NCBI GenBank assembly: GCA_020628425.1
Contig: JAHDEZ010000002.1
Coordinates: 53,538-117,537 of the forward strand
Reading direction: 5' to 3'
Origin: Hellea sp.
Lineage (GTDB): Bacteria; Pseudomonadota; Alphaproteobacteria; Caulobacterales; Maricaulaceae
DNA: 64,000 nucleotides
Shown here: positions 8,930 to 18,462 of the stretch, piece after piece
Layout of the letters: every line of letters starts with the position of its first letter
How positions within the stretch are numbered: position 1 is the first letter of the stretch
The notes under the pieces: model-generated
Databases searched by the model: none
What the model was told of the DNA's origin: nothing
The model's input: only the letters and a program-made list of their open reading frames with translations
Position numbers and translations under genes: made by a program

Positions 8930-9875
8930 TAAATTCATCCTGAAATTTATGACAAAGCCAGATACTGACATCAGGTTTACCGCGTTCCGTCGAGATCCTA
9001 TGTGACTTTTGCAGGTTCATACCATTTTCGCCGACCCATTCCACAATATCCCTATCCGTGAAACCCAATCGACGGTGTGCAAATTTATCTCTGAATTCTT
9101 CATAACTATGCGAAGCGAAATCAACGATGAGCAAATGTCCACCCGTCTGTAACAACCGAGATGCTTCCCGAAGCGCATCTGACGGATCATCAAGATAATG
9201 TAAAACTTGATGAATGGTTACTAGATCAGCGGTATTAGCGGCAAAAGGTGTGGTAAACAAATCACCATGTCGTACCGTCAAATGCGACAAATCAGACTCC
9301 GATAAACGGTGACGGGCGACCTTCAACATTTCTGAATTATTATCGACACCAGCACCACGTTCGACCTTTTTGGACAACAGTTTCAGCATGCGCCCCGTGC
9401 CTGTGCCCATATCAATCATGAAGTCAAAACGCATGCCATCCAGAATACCAATGATCGAAGCATCAATATCCTGACGCGGGAGATATTCATCCCCCAGCTG
9501 ATTGCCGTCATTTGCAACAAAATCGAAAAATGCATCCGCTGTTTTAGCCCGTTCGGCGCGAACTTCATCCAATCGTCGTCGATCCGACAATAAAACAACA
9601 TCATCACTAGGGAGCGATTTCAATGTTGCCGAAACCAAATTAAAAATTACGGGGTCCTTACGGTTCAGTCTAGAAAAGACCCAACTACCTTCTTTGACTC
9701 GGTCAATGATTCCGGCATCTTCTAATGACTTTATATATTGCGTTACGCGCGGTTGCGAGAGGCCTAGGATTTTGACCAGTTCACTCACTGTTAGCTCGCC
9801 ATGAGAGAGCAGCGCCAGAATTCGCAGACGCTCACCATGCCCCATGGCCTTCAATGCTGATGAAACGCGTTCCAT
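8922..9875 (-). CDS. ArsR-family HTH fused to a SAM-dependent methyltransferase
   Basis: N-terminal wHTH 'LRILALLSHGELTVSELVKILGLSQPRVTQYIKSLEDAGIIDRVKEG'; C-terminal 'FMIDMGTGTGRMLKLLSKKV..GVDNNSEML' methyltransferase motif. Confidence 0.9.
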   Translation of the reverse strand: MERVSSALKAMGHGERLRILALLSHGELTVSELVKILGLSQPRVTQYIKSLEDAGIIDRVKEGSWVFSRLNRKDPVIFNLVSATLKSLPSDDVVLLSDRRRLDEVRAERAKTADAFFDFVANDGNQLGDEYLPRQDIDASIIGILDGMRFDFMIDMGTGTGRMLKLLSKKVERGAGVDNNSEMLKVARHRLSESDLSHLTVRHGDLFTTPFAANTADLVTIHQVLHYLDDPSDALREASRLLQTGGHLLIVDFASHSYEEFRDKFAHRRLGFTDRDIVEWVGENGMNLQKSHRISTERGKPDVSIWLCHKFQDEFNG

Positions 9876-9902
9876 GATGCGCTTATAACACTTATTAGGG
9901 AA

Positions 9903-9930
9903 AAAGATATAAAAAAATTATTATATCTTT
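9903..9930. promoter_or_regulatory. AT-rich inverted repeat, candidate operator of the ArsR-MTase/metF operon
   Basis: AAAGATATAA-N8-TTATATCTTT (10-bp perfect arms), about 28 bp upstream of the arsR-MTase start. Confidence 0.5.
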
Positions 9931-10003
9931 ATTTATATTGCCCTCGAAACGTCGCAGATGGCCACAGATATTATTTTAGGAACTATTGAGACGGGGCAAT
10001 GTC

Positions 10004-11506
10004 TTAAAAAGGATCACTCCATTTCGGGTCAGTATAAACACTTTGCCCTGATAATGTCCGCAAAAATGCTACAACCTGCCCCTTTTCTACATCTGTCAGG
10101 TTAAGCTGCTCTACAGCACCAAACTCAACGAGTTGTGGATCGATAGTGTCCATAAATTCCATTTGTATTGCCGGATCCGTCGGGACAGGAATCGCATCAT
10201 AATGATCAATCACCTCGCGCATGGTTGCCATGGATCCATCGTGCATAAACGGGCCATTGGGTGTCCCATCAGGCTTAAAAACATCCCTTAGCGACGGCGA
10301 ACGGGTGACGGTAAAATCAGCACCTGCTGGATTTCCAGCAACGCCTATAACGCCAATATGGCGTGAGTCCTCAAACACTGAGAATTCTGGCCCGGCATGG
10401 CAACGCCGGCACCCGGCTCCATTATCCTCAGGTCCCGACATATAGAGCAACTTTCCCTGGTTCTCGTCGAATGTAAAATTTGGGAAAGGCGCGAACGGAT
10501 CGGTCACTTGTGCTCTGCCTTCGTCAAAACGGCTGTCAAAAGAGACTATAGAATTTACAAATTGCGCCAAGGCGGATTGCATACGAGCCTCGGTGATTTC
10601 GGGGGTTCCAAAGGTGAAAGCAAAAAGCTCTTCATAATAGTCGACACCCTCAAGTTTAACGATCAGATCATCGAACGTCGGACGGCCATTCTGACCGCTA
10701 AAACCATGCTCGTTATGGTCACGGATCGGATCTGTGACTTGATCTTCCAGGTCAACAGCACGCTCATCCCAGAAAAAGGCCAACTCATCGGACCATTGGG
10801 TATTGATCAACCGCATGGAATGACGGCCAGTCACCCCACCAGCAACGCCAGTACTGACAACGGCCGGATCTGAAAAGGCATTTTGCTGTTGATGGCAAGA
10901 AGAGCAAGACACCGAATCATCAATGGACAATGCGGGATCGTAAAATAGAACGCGGCCTAGGGTAGCGCCCGCATTTGTCACCGGGTTTGAGACCGTGTTC
11001 GGGGCTCGAATATGGTCCGGAGTAGTTCGAGTTTCATAATCAGACAAAGCGGAAAGATCGATGCTGGCCCCAAAAACCGCTTGGACTGCATCCTGATCGA
11101 AGTCGCTTGAGATGACAAAACTATCGGCGGCGGACTCGGCACTTCCATCAGAAGCCGAAATTGTCACCGTGACGTCGCCTATACCATTTGCACGACCAGA
11201 TATTGTTGGCCCTGTCGCCGCGAATTCGCCATTATCCGGAGAAAACGTAACCGTATAGCTCATCGTATCGCCCTGCGCGTCCGTGAACGTTGTGCCACCT
11301 TGTGAGGCATCATAGGTAAAATCATGGCCGATTGCCGCCATTTGATCAGGGTTTGCCACACTAATGGTCGGAGCAGTATTTCCTGAAGAGCCTCCGCCAC
11401 CAAAAAAACCACCACCGCCAGAGTCGGCAGGAGTATTGCTTCCACTGCTGCCACCACAGCCAGCGAGAGCCAGAGCAAAAACATTTAGCAGAAGAAAAAT
11501 TCTCAT
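10004..11506 (-). CDS. Di-heme cytochrome c peroxidase/MauG-family lipoprotein with N-terminal Ig-like domain
   Basis: Two CxxCH motifs (CSSCH, CRRCH), 'FMHDGSMATMREVIDHYD'; lipobox 'FALALAGCGGSSG'; start at Met 'MRIFLLLN'. Confidence 0.85.
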   Translation of the reverse strand: MRIFLLLNVFALALAGCGGSSGSNTPADSGGGGFFGGGGSSGNTAPTISVANPDQMAAIGHDFTYDASQGGTTFTDAQGDTMSYTVTFSPDNGEFAATGPTISGRANGIGDVTVTISASDGSAESAADSFVISSDFDQDAVQAVFGASIDLSALSDYETRTTPDHIRAPNTVSNPVTNAGATLGRVLFYDPALSIDDSVSCSSCHQQQNAFSDPAVVSTGVAGGVTGRHSMRLINTQWSDELAFFWDERAVDLEDQVTDPIRDHNEHGFSGQNGRPTFDDLIVKLEGVDYYEELFAFTFGTPEITEARMQSALAQFVNSIVSFDSRFDEGRAQVTDPFAPFPNFTFDENQGKLLYMSGPEDNGAGCRRCHAGPEFSVFEDSRHIGVIGVAGNPAGADFTVTRSPSLRDVFKPDGTPNGPFMHDGSMATMREVIDHYDAIPVPTDPAIQMEFMDTIDPQLVEFGAVEQLNLTDVEKGQVVAFLRTLSGQSVYTDPKWSDPF

Positions 11507-11600
11507 AGATCCCAACCACAATTCAGTGTCGGGCCAGTATACTTTGCCGAAGTTATAGAACGCTTAATAAGACTTGGCATATGGTTAATTCGGTAATGTC

Positions 11601-12155
11601 TTAGGCAAAAACCACAAGAACGACAAAAATTAACACACCGAGAGCGGTCGATATGATGGTTCGTCGCCGATAAGCCGGGGCCATTAATCCAACCAAAATC
11701 CCACCAAAAACCACACCTATCAGGCCCAGCGCAACGAGTTTTTGATATGTCTTGAACAGTTTTGGGCCATGCCCTTTGTGGAGTTCCATAAAACCGGCCT
11801 GCAGGCTAGGCTCCACCCAGCTAGCCTTTAGGCCTTCCACTGACTGCGTCATTTCTATATATTTGCGAGACGTAGGACGTAATTGAATGGTTGTTCCCCG
11901 ATTTTTTACATACTCAAAATCATGGTCAATATCGTTGTCCAATAGAAACTTGCGCACGTCATCTTCGAGGCTCGAGGATTTGAAATCCAAACTAGCACCC
12001 TGACTCAAGGCGATTGGCGTTTTCTCGAAAGACCCTTTATTCCCCAGCAGATAATTGCCCCCCGTGATGGCTAACAATAAAAAAGCGGGGGCCAATAATC
12101 CTGCAAAAATTAAATGTAAGGTTACAAACAGTTTTCTGGTTTTGGGGTCGGTCAT
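11601..12155 (-). CDS. Membrane protein, possibly PepSY-associated TM type
   Basis: 184 aa; N-terminal 'KLFVTLHLIFAGLLAPAFLLLAITGG' and C-terminal TM helices. Confidence 0.55.
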   Translation of the reverse strand: MTDPKTRKLFVTLHLIFAGLLAPAFLLLAITGGNYLLGNKGSFEKTPIALSQGASLDFKSSSLEDDVRKFLLDNDIDHDFEYVKNRGTTIQLRPTSRKYIEMTQSVEGLKASWVEPSLQAGFMELHKGHGPKLFKTYQKLVALGLIGVVFGGILVGLMAPAYRRRTIISTALGVLIFVVLVVFA

Positions 12156-12315
12156 AACACGGCTCTAATTGCGAATAATTCGCAACTAGATAGAGTGCAA
12201 TGTTAGCTATGTCCAGAACAAAGATTATCTAATGATTTTTTTATTGATAATCCAATCTATAAAATCTACCTTACCTAGAGGGCAAAACAAATTGGTGGAA
12301 TTTGCGGGAAATATT

Positions 12316-13386
12316 ATGACTATCGAAGAACTTCTGGAACGCGGACCCAATGTCCACGGCACGGCTGCAGCGGATAACTTGACCGGCACAAATGGTTGGG
12401 AAAAAATGTTTGGTAATGCCGGTGACGATATAATTTTCGGTCTTTTTGCGAATGATGAAATTTACGGTGGCGACGACAACGATCGCCTTTTTGGAAATTT
12501 CGGTGATGACATGCTTTTTGGCCAAGAAGGCGATGACCATTTGGTTGGCAATCTTGGCAATGATATCCTTCATGGTGGCCGCGGTAACGATAAGCTTTTC
12601 GGGTTCAAGGGCGCTGATGAACTTTATGGCGGCAAAGGTGATGATCAAATTTTCACCGATGGTATGGACCTGGTTCTGGATGGTGGGTCAGGTTTGGATA
12701 CGTTATTTTCTAAATCCGCGGTCCGCAAAATAAATTTGAACCTATTCGAATCTGGGTTTGAGACCGTATTTGGCAGTGACTTTAACGACCGTTTTGATGG
12801 CGGACTGTCCGAGGACATTTTAACCATTAAGGGTGGTCTGGGTAATGACTTTATCACAGGTGGTATGGCCGATGACCTACTAGTTGGCAATGTCGGCGAA
12901 GACATTCTCTGGGGAAATGAAGGCAAAGATATTGTTCATGGTGGCGAGGGTGCCGATACGCTGCATGGCGGTGATGGTAATGACATCCTTTACGGTGGTG
13001 ACGACCATGACCGTTTGATTGCTGGAGCTGATAATGACACGCTGTATGGTGGATTAGGTCAAGATATTCTGCGTGGCAATGACGGTGCAGATGAGCTCTT
13101 CGGCGGTAAAGGCCGCGACATACTTGATGGTGGCGAAGGCAATGACGTACTGCAAGGCGGTGCAGGACGCGATACTTTTGTATTTGCGGATAACTGGGGT
13201 GATGACATCATCAACGATTTTGGCAATGGTCGAGATAAGATCGACTTGTCCGCTTTAGGATTAAGTTTCAGCGACATTCAGATCCTCGAAGCGGTCGGAT
13301 CGACTGTTATTGAATTCGGTGAAAACTCAATCCTACTTCAGGACGTTGACTTCACTACAATTGAAGTTAACGACTTCATCTTCTAA
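12316..13386 (+). CDS. RTX (hemolysin-type calcium-binding repeat) protein
   Basis: Many GGxGxDxLxG nonapeptides (e.g. GGEGADTLHGGDGNDILYGGDDHDRL); likely start 'MTIEELLERGPN' (ORF track starts at 12232); type I-like C-terminus. Confidence 0.9.
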   Translation: MTIEELLERGPNVHGTAAADNLTGTNGWEKMFGNAGDDIIFGLFANDEIYGGDDNDRLFGNFGDDMLFGQEGDDHLVGNLGNDILHGGRGNDKLFGFKGADELYGGKGDDQIFTDGMDLVLDGGSGLDTLFSKSAVRKINLNLFESGFETVFGSDFNDRFDGGLSEDILTIKGGLGNDFITGGMADDLLVGNVGEDILWGNEGKDIVHGGEGADTLHGGDGNDILYGGDDHDRLIAGADNDTLYGGLGQDILRGNDGADELFGGKGRDILDGGEGNDVLQGGAGRDTFVFADNWGDDIINDFGNGRDKIDLSALGLSFSDIQILEAVGSTVIEFGENSILLQDVDFTTIEVNDFIF

Positions 13387-13400
13387 CAAAGATAGCAATG

Positions 13401-13425
13401 CGGTGGTTGCACTACCACCGGTTTA
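13401..13425 (+). terminator. Hairpin after RTX gene
   Basis: CGGTGGT-tgcact-ACCACCG then GTTTAT; between convergent genes. Confidence 0.5.
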
Positions 13426-13434
13426 TCGTAACGA

Positions 13435-15093
13435 TTATCGTTCAAATTTGACGAATTTCAGCTTTTTCGGCAGATCCGCATCTGGACCGAGGCGACGCTT
13501 CTTGTCCTCGATATAATCGGCGAAGTTTCCCTCAAACCACTCGACATGGCTGTCACCTTCGAAGGCCAGAATATGCGTCGCTAAACGATCAAGGAAAAAG
13601 CGATCGTGAGAAATAACGACGGCACAGCCGGGAAATTTCTCCAAAGCCACTTCAAGCGAAGCCAGTGTTTCACGGTCCAGATCATTGGTAGGCTCGTCAA
13701 GCAATAAGACATTACATGGCTTTGACAGCATTTTGGCCAGATTGACGCGATTGCGCTCACCCCCAGAAAGTTTGCCGACATTTTTTTGCTGATCTGTGCC
13801 CTTGAAGTTGAATGCCCCCACATAGGCGCGGCTAGGAACCTCACGCTTGCCCATAGTGATAATGTCCAAACCATCAGAAATGGCTTCCCAAACATTCTTG
13901 GATGGGTCAAGATTATCGCGCATTTGATCAACATAACCCAGCTGCACAGTCTCACCTACTTTGAATGTTCCCTCGTCCGGGCTCTCTACGCCCGTGATCA
14001 TCTTGAAGAGTGTTGTTTTACCCGCCCCGTTTGGGCCGATAATCCCGACAATACCACCTGGCGGCAGGCGGAATGAAAGATTTTTTATCAATAGTTTTTC
14101 ACCAAACGCTTTCGCGATTTCATTGGCCTCAATCACAACACCGCCCAATCGATCACCCATCGGAATACGGATTTCCGCTTGGCCAACGACTTCGTTTTCC
14201 GCTTCTTCCAAAAGCTTGTCATAAGCCTTAATACGGGCTTTGGATTTGCTCTGACGAGCTTTTGGGTTTTGGTTGATCCACTCAAGTTCGCGCTTCAGTG
14301 CTTTGGTTTTGCTGTCGGACTCACGTCCCTCTTGATCCATGCGCTTGGCCTTCGATGCCAGCCATGAAGAATAGTTGCCTTCATGCGGCAAGCCTCGTCC
14401 ACGGTCCAGCTCCAGCGTCCAACCGGTAATGTTATCGAGGAAGTAGCGATCGTGGGTGATCAGAATTATCGCACCTTTATAATTGATGAGGTAATTTTCA
14501 AGCCAGGCAACTGTTTCCGCGTCCAAATGGTTGGTTGGTTCGTCGAGTAGAAGCAAGTCCGGCTTGGACAAAAGCAATTGGCAGAGCGCAGCACGTCGGG
14601 CTTCACCCCCGGATAGATTGTCAACTGGCCAGTCTGCTGGCGGACAACGCAGTGCCTGCATGGCCATTTCGATCTTACTGTCGATATCCCAAGCGTCCCG
14701 GGCGTCGACTTGTTCCTGTAGCTCAGTCATCTGCTCCATGAGTTCGTCTGTATATTCTTCGGCCATTTTGGCAGCGATAGCGTTGTATTCATCAAAAATC
14801 TTTTTGTCTTCGCAACCTTCGATAACATTGTCCCAAACGTTTTTGGACGTATCCAGACGCGGTTCCTGAGGCAGATACCCCACCTTGACGCCCTCAGCAG
14901 CCCAATGCTCACCTGTAACTTCGGTATCAAGTCCAGCCATAATTTTCATCAAGGTCGACTTACCCGCACCGTTAATCCCAACCAGACCAATCTTGGCATC
15001 CGGATAAAAAGACAGATGCACATTGTCCAAAATAGTCTTATTGCCAAACTTCTTGGTAAGGCCCTGCATATGGTAACAAAACTGGCGCGCCAT
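13435..15093 (-). CDS. ettA: ABC-F protein, energy-dependent translational throttle EttA
   Basis: Two ABC cassettes (GINGAGKST / GPNGAGKTT, LSGGEARR / LSGGERNR), no TMDs; start at Met 'MARQFCYHMQGLTKKFG'. Confidence 0.92.
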   Translation of the reverse strand: MARQFCYHMQGLTKKFGNKTILDNVHLSFYPDAKIGLVGINGAGKSTLMKIMAGLDTEVTGEHWAAEGVKVGYLPQEPRLDTSKNVWDNVIEGCEDKKIFDEYNAIAAKMAEEYTDELMEQMTELQEQVDARDAWDIDSKIEMAMQALRCPPADWPVDNLSGGEARRAALCQLLLSKPDLLLLDEPTNHLDAETVAWLENYLINYKGAIILITHDRYFLDNITGWTLELDRGRGLPHEGNYSSWLASKAKRMDQEGRESDSKTKALKRELEWINQNPKARQSKSKARIKAYDKLLEEAENEVVGQAEIRIPMGDRLGGVVIEANEIAKAFGEKLLIKNLSFRLPPGGIVGIIGPNGAGKTTLFKMITGVESPDEGTFKVGETVQLGYVDQMRDNLDPSKNVWEAISDGLDIITMGKREVPSRAYVGAFNFKGTDQQKNVGKLSGGERNRVNLAKMLSKPCNVLLLDEPTNDLDRETLASLEVALEKFPGCAVVISHDRFFLDRLATHILAFEGDSHVEWFEGNFADYIEDKKRRLGPDADLPKKLKFVKFER

Positions 15094-15119
15094 GGCGAAA
15101 CATCCTTTTTGCATTCGGG

Positions 15120-15152
15120 AAAACAAATAACGCGCCGCATATGCGACGCGTC
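15120..15152 (-). terminator. Hairpin between the TraB/GumN gene and ettA
   Basis: On minus strand: ACGCGTCGCAT/ATGCGGCGCGT (one mismatch) followed by TATTTGTTTT. Confidence 0.6.
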
Positions 15153-15207
15153 CCAAGAAAACACAAGAGGAAATTACAAGAGCAATTTCTCTAATTTGCG
15201 CGTAGGA

Positions 15208-16167
15208 TTACTGGAATACCTGAACTTTGTGCCCTTTATTTTCCAGCATTGTTATCACACTATCTGGCCCGGCAAGATGCGCGGCACCGACAGCTACGAG
15301 TTTGACGCCCGGCTCGTCCAAAATACCCTCAATCAAAGGCACCCAATTTGTGTTACGTTCCACGAGTAAGCGATCGTACATATCCTGGCTTCCAAGCGCC
15401 TTTGGGCTCGCCACTATCGCACTCAAACCATCAATGTCACCGTCAACCCACTCTGCCAATATGGTATCCATAACCTCTTTACCCAAGTCCATAGTACTAG
15501 CAGTAAAGACCAGAGCCTCAACTTGCTGCTCTATGGAACCACCTGAGATAAATTGTAATTGCTCTTCGATGGTTTCTAGATATTTGAGCTCGGCACCGGC
15601 GTCCTTTGCAGCCGCCTCGAGTACGGTTTCAACACCCGACTCCACATTGTAGCCATCTTTCATTAGTGACATAACCTGCAAAGTCACAGTACCCATCCAA
15701 GGTTTAAAACCATCAAAGTTTGCGAGCGGCATGCCCAGACCGTCAAAGGCCGCGGTAACCACGTCAATGTCATCGCCAAGCACACCAGAAAGCGTTTGAC
15801 CATCATCGAACATGGCATATTTCATCATTAATTGCTGCCCGGCCGCTTCCGCCTCACTGCTTGTATCGGCCTCTGTGTAGAGCGTATCCATTGTGGATAT
15901 AATTCCATCCAGTTCCGATGTCCTCCAGTTAATGCCGTCAGGGAGGATATGAACTGTCCCCATCATATAAACTTTTGTGTCGGCATCTTCGAGCAGCCAG
16001 ATCGCGAGATCACCATCGCCAGATGATGCTTTCGCTGTCTCGATAGCGGTTTTCATCTTGTCTATTGGCGAAACCATAGTTTCTACGGAGCCCACTGATT
16101 GACAGGCACCGAGCAGAGATAAGCCCAATGCCATAGCTACACCTAATTTCATTTTTCTTTTTAGCAT
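15208..16167 (-). CDS. TraB/GumN family lipoprotein
   Basis: 'AIWLLEDADTKVYMMGTVHILPDGINWR', C-terminal 'LVAVGAAHLAGPDSVITMLENKGHKVQ'; lipobox 'LSLLGACQS'; start at Met 'MLKRKMKLG'. Confidence 0.85.
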   Translation of the reverse strand: MLKRKMKLGVAMALGLSLLGACQSVGSVETMVSPIDKMKTAIETAKASSGDGDLAIWLLEDADTKVYMMGTVHILPDGINWRTSELDGIISTMDTLYTEADTSSEAEAAGQQLMMKYAMFDDGQTLSGVLGDDIDVVTAAFDGLGMPLANFDGFKPWMGTVTLQVMSLMKDGYNVESGVETVLEAAAKDAGAELKYLETIEEQLQFISGGSIEQQVEALVFTASTMDLGKEVMDTILAEWVDGDIDGLSAIVASPKALGSQDMYDRLLVERNTNWVPLIEGILDEPGVKLVAVGAAHLAGPDSVITMLENKGHKVQVFQ

Positions 16168-16178
16168 TTTTCTCTCTC

Positions 16179-16919
16179 CTAGTTTGAAATGGGGATGCTG
16201 TCCCCCGTTGAACATGTAATTTGTGCTTGGAACAGACCTTTTGTGGTGACGGATTTTACTTGCCCTTGACCACATTCTTTTAACGCTCGTTCCATGGCCT
16301 GACGGTCATGTGAGCGGTCCAGGGCTCCGATCACAATAGTGATGATCATAGCCAATGCGACCCAGACAAGATATTTCGCCCAGTATTTTTTATCACCTGA
16401 AGTAATGGCAATGCGTTCATCATTGTCCGAAAGTGGCATCAATATACGTGATAGCTTATAGCCCTGCAGGCTAAAGGCCCAACTGACCAATATTGCCACT
16501 AAACCAAGGCCAAAGTGCGGATCACTCATGAAACCTGGCTTTGACAACCCCACATAATTCCAGGTCATCCAAATCAGCCCGATAATCATGGCCAGACCTA
16601 TGGTCCAATAAAAGGAAAATGAAGCAGATTGCCGCTTTCGAGAAATTTCACTTTCATCCAGATATTTATCTGGTGTCCAGGCGCGGTTTAAAGGACGTGC
16701 ACCGCAGCAATATATAAACGCTAGGCCAGTTAACGCCATAATGCTGACTAGAATTTTTTTGGAAGGACCATCAAAACTGTTTTTATCCGTTAAAAACACG
16801 ATGACTGATAGCGGTGCAAAAAGAAGACTTATAATCGAAGCCCATTTTAGCCGACCAATGGCTGCCGGCGTAAACTGAGCTTCTGTCGGCTCGAACATTT
16901 TAAAGATGTTTTTTAACAT
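16179..16919 (-). CDS. Hypothetical membrane protein
   Basis: 246 aa with several TM helices; sits between xre and TraB genes with short gaps. Confidence 0.65.
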   Translation of the reverse strand: MLKNIFKMFEPTEAQFTPAAIGRLKWASIISLLFAPLSVIVFLTDKNSFDGPSKKILVSIMALTGLAFIYCCGARPLNRAWTPDKYLDESEISRKRQSASFSFYWTIGLAMIIGLIWMTWNYVGLSKPGFMSDPHFGLGLVAILVSWAFSLQGYKLSRILMPLSDNDERIAITSGDKKYWAKYLVWVALAMIITIVIGALDRSHDRQAMERALKECGQGQVKSVTTKGLFQAQITCSTGDSIPISN

Positions 16920-16928
16920 GGCTCCCTC

Positions 16929-17165
16929 CTAGTTTTTTTGTGCTTTTAATTGCTCAGAAAGCGTAAGAAATGGCCGCGGACTAAAGGCAGCCTCCAGAGG
17001 TACGTCGAAATACTCAGCTAGCTTGAACGCAAGTTCCAAGCTTGGATTGTAATCCCCCCGTTCAAGATAGCCGATGGTCTGGAAATTTACGCCTACGGCG
17101 TCTGCCAATTCCTTCCTCGACATACCCTTCTCAGTTCGCAATAATTTAATACGGTTATAAATCAT
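16929..17165 (-). CDS. XRE-family HTH regulator
   Basis: 'RIKLLRTEKGMSRKELADAVGVNFQTIGYLERGDYNPSLELAFKLAEYFDVPLEAAF'; start at 17165 or 17186. Confidence 0.88.
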   Translation of the reverse strand: MIYNRIKLLRTEKGMSRKELADAVGVNFQTIGYLERGDYNPSLELAFKLAEYFDVPLEAAFSPRPFLTLSEQLKAQKN

Positions 17166-17166
17166 T

Positions 17167-17186
17167 ATGTTGTATACATACAACAT
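17167..17186. promoter_or_regulatory. Perfect inverted repeat, candidate autoregulatory operator for the XRE gene
   Basis: ATGTTGTAT-AC-ATACAACAT immediately upstream of the 17165 start. Confidence 0.6.
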
Positions 17187-17325
17187 TTCATTTTGATGTC
17201 AATACGGAAACCGGGCACAACAGCAAGCAGACCCACTCAAGAGATATGAAAATCTCCGAGAGGGCATGGGGTTGCCCCCCTAATATAATACGCACGACCA
17301 TCAAAGCTATCGCGTTGAAGAATTT

Positions 17326-17538
17326 ATGGAAATTGGATTACCCGGAATAAGGTTGATTACACCAGAACTCTCGGAATTGAACGACAAAGCCTCAGATTTT
17401 ACCTTAGACCTATATAGTCATGCTACTAACCCAGGATTCATCAGCAGTGACGATTTACAAAGGCAGATTGACGCCGTGGAAAACTTGACCGTTTTACCGT
17501 CGGACACAGTCGGAAACAACTCAGCTTCCGAAGAATAA
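17326..17538 (+). CDS. Hypothetical small protein
   Basis: 70 aa ORF in otherwise empty intergenic space; no recognised domain. Confidence 0.35.
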   Translation: MEIGLPGIRLITPELSELNDKASDFTLDLYSHATNPGFISSDDLQRQIDAVENLTVLPSDTVGNNSASEE

Positions 17539-17583
17539 TAGAGCCGACCTCATTGCCGACTCTAAGGGTTGGCTTTTGCCTAA

Positions 17584-18318
17584 CTAGGCACTTAGTCCAT
17601 GTGTGCCAAAAACTTCGCCCAAAAGATCGACTGTCGAGAGCCAGCTTCTACGTTCGGCATCGGCATTATGCTTGAGCGTACCATCGCCGGAATCGGCACC
17701 GGGAACGGTGAATGCGTGAGTGGTTCCGCCGTAAGCGTGGATCTGCCAGTCACAACCCATCTCGGTCAATTCATTGCCTAGGGCCGTCACCGTAAAGGGT
17801 TGAGCCATTGGATCATCCCAACCATGTGCAACCAAAACTTTGGATTTACTTTTCTTGGCTTTGTAATCGGGGGCATCCAATAGTCCATGAAAAGAGACCG
17901 CTGCCTTCAGATCTAGTCCACCGCGCACCATATCGAGTGTACATAGGCCACCGAAACAGTATCCGATTGCAGCCATATGTGTTTCATCCACCGCATCCAG
18001 CGACGCCGCAGCTTTATACCCCGCCTTAAGACGCTTAAGTAGTGTTTTGCGGTCATCTTTAAGCGGCCCCATTAATGCCATTTTGTCATCAACAGAGTCT
18101 GGGAGCGCGCCGTCCCCATAATTATCTAATGCAAATCCAACATATCCGAGAGCCGCCATCTGTATGGCCTTTTCCTCAGCAAAACTGTCTCGCCCACCCC
18201 AAGCGTGGTTGATCAAAACACAAGGTTTCGGATCGGCATAGGTTTCATCCCAGGCCAGAAAGCCCACACATGTTTGCTTGCCATCTTTATATTCGACAGG
18301 CTTTGTTGTAATCGTCAT
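17584..18318 (-). CDS. Dienelactone hydrolase family protein
   Basis: 'AAIGYCFGGLCTLDMVRGG' nucleophile elbow with Cys, 'VLVAHGWDDPM', 'YGGTTHAFTVPGA'. Confidence 0.88.
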   Translation of the reverse strand: MTITTKPVEYKDGKQTCVGFLAWDETYADPKPCVLINHAWGGRDSFAEEKAIQMAALGYVGFALDNYGDGALPDSVDDKMALMGPLKDDRKTLLKRLKAGYKAAASLDAVDETHMAAIGYCFGGLCTLDMVRGGLDLKAAVSFHGLLDAPDYKAKKSKSKVLVAHGWDDPMAQPFTVTALGNELTEMGCDWQIHAYGGTTHAFTVPGADSGDGTLKHNADAERRSWLSTVDLLGEVFGTHGLSA

Positions 18319-18462
18319 TCTTTCCTCCGAAACATTTGAGCTTTAAATAGCTACTCGACCGTAAGGGTCAACCACCTGACAGCAGAATATCACTCACAGT
18401 TCTATTAAGACAATATTAGCCATATTTGCCCATCTTAAGGCCGATTATATCACAGGTGTATC

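Noticed and set aside
10397-10873. 158-aa plus-strand ORF antisense to the cytochrome peroxidase gene
   Set aside because: Antisense to a well-supported CDS with CxxCH motifs; no recognisable domain.
12271-13277. Long ORFs antisense or out of frame to the RTX gene (e.g. 12271-12648 -, 12645-12926 -, 12446-12733 +)
   Set aside because: They arise from the periodic GGxGxD codon repeats; skewed composition, no domain, fully inside a clear CDS.
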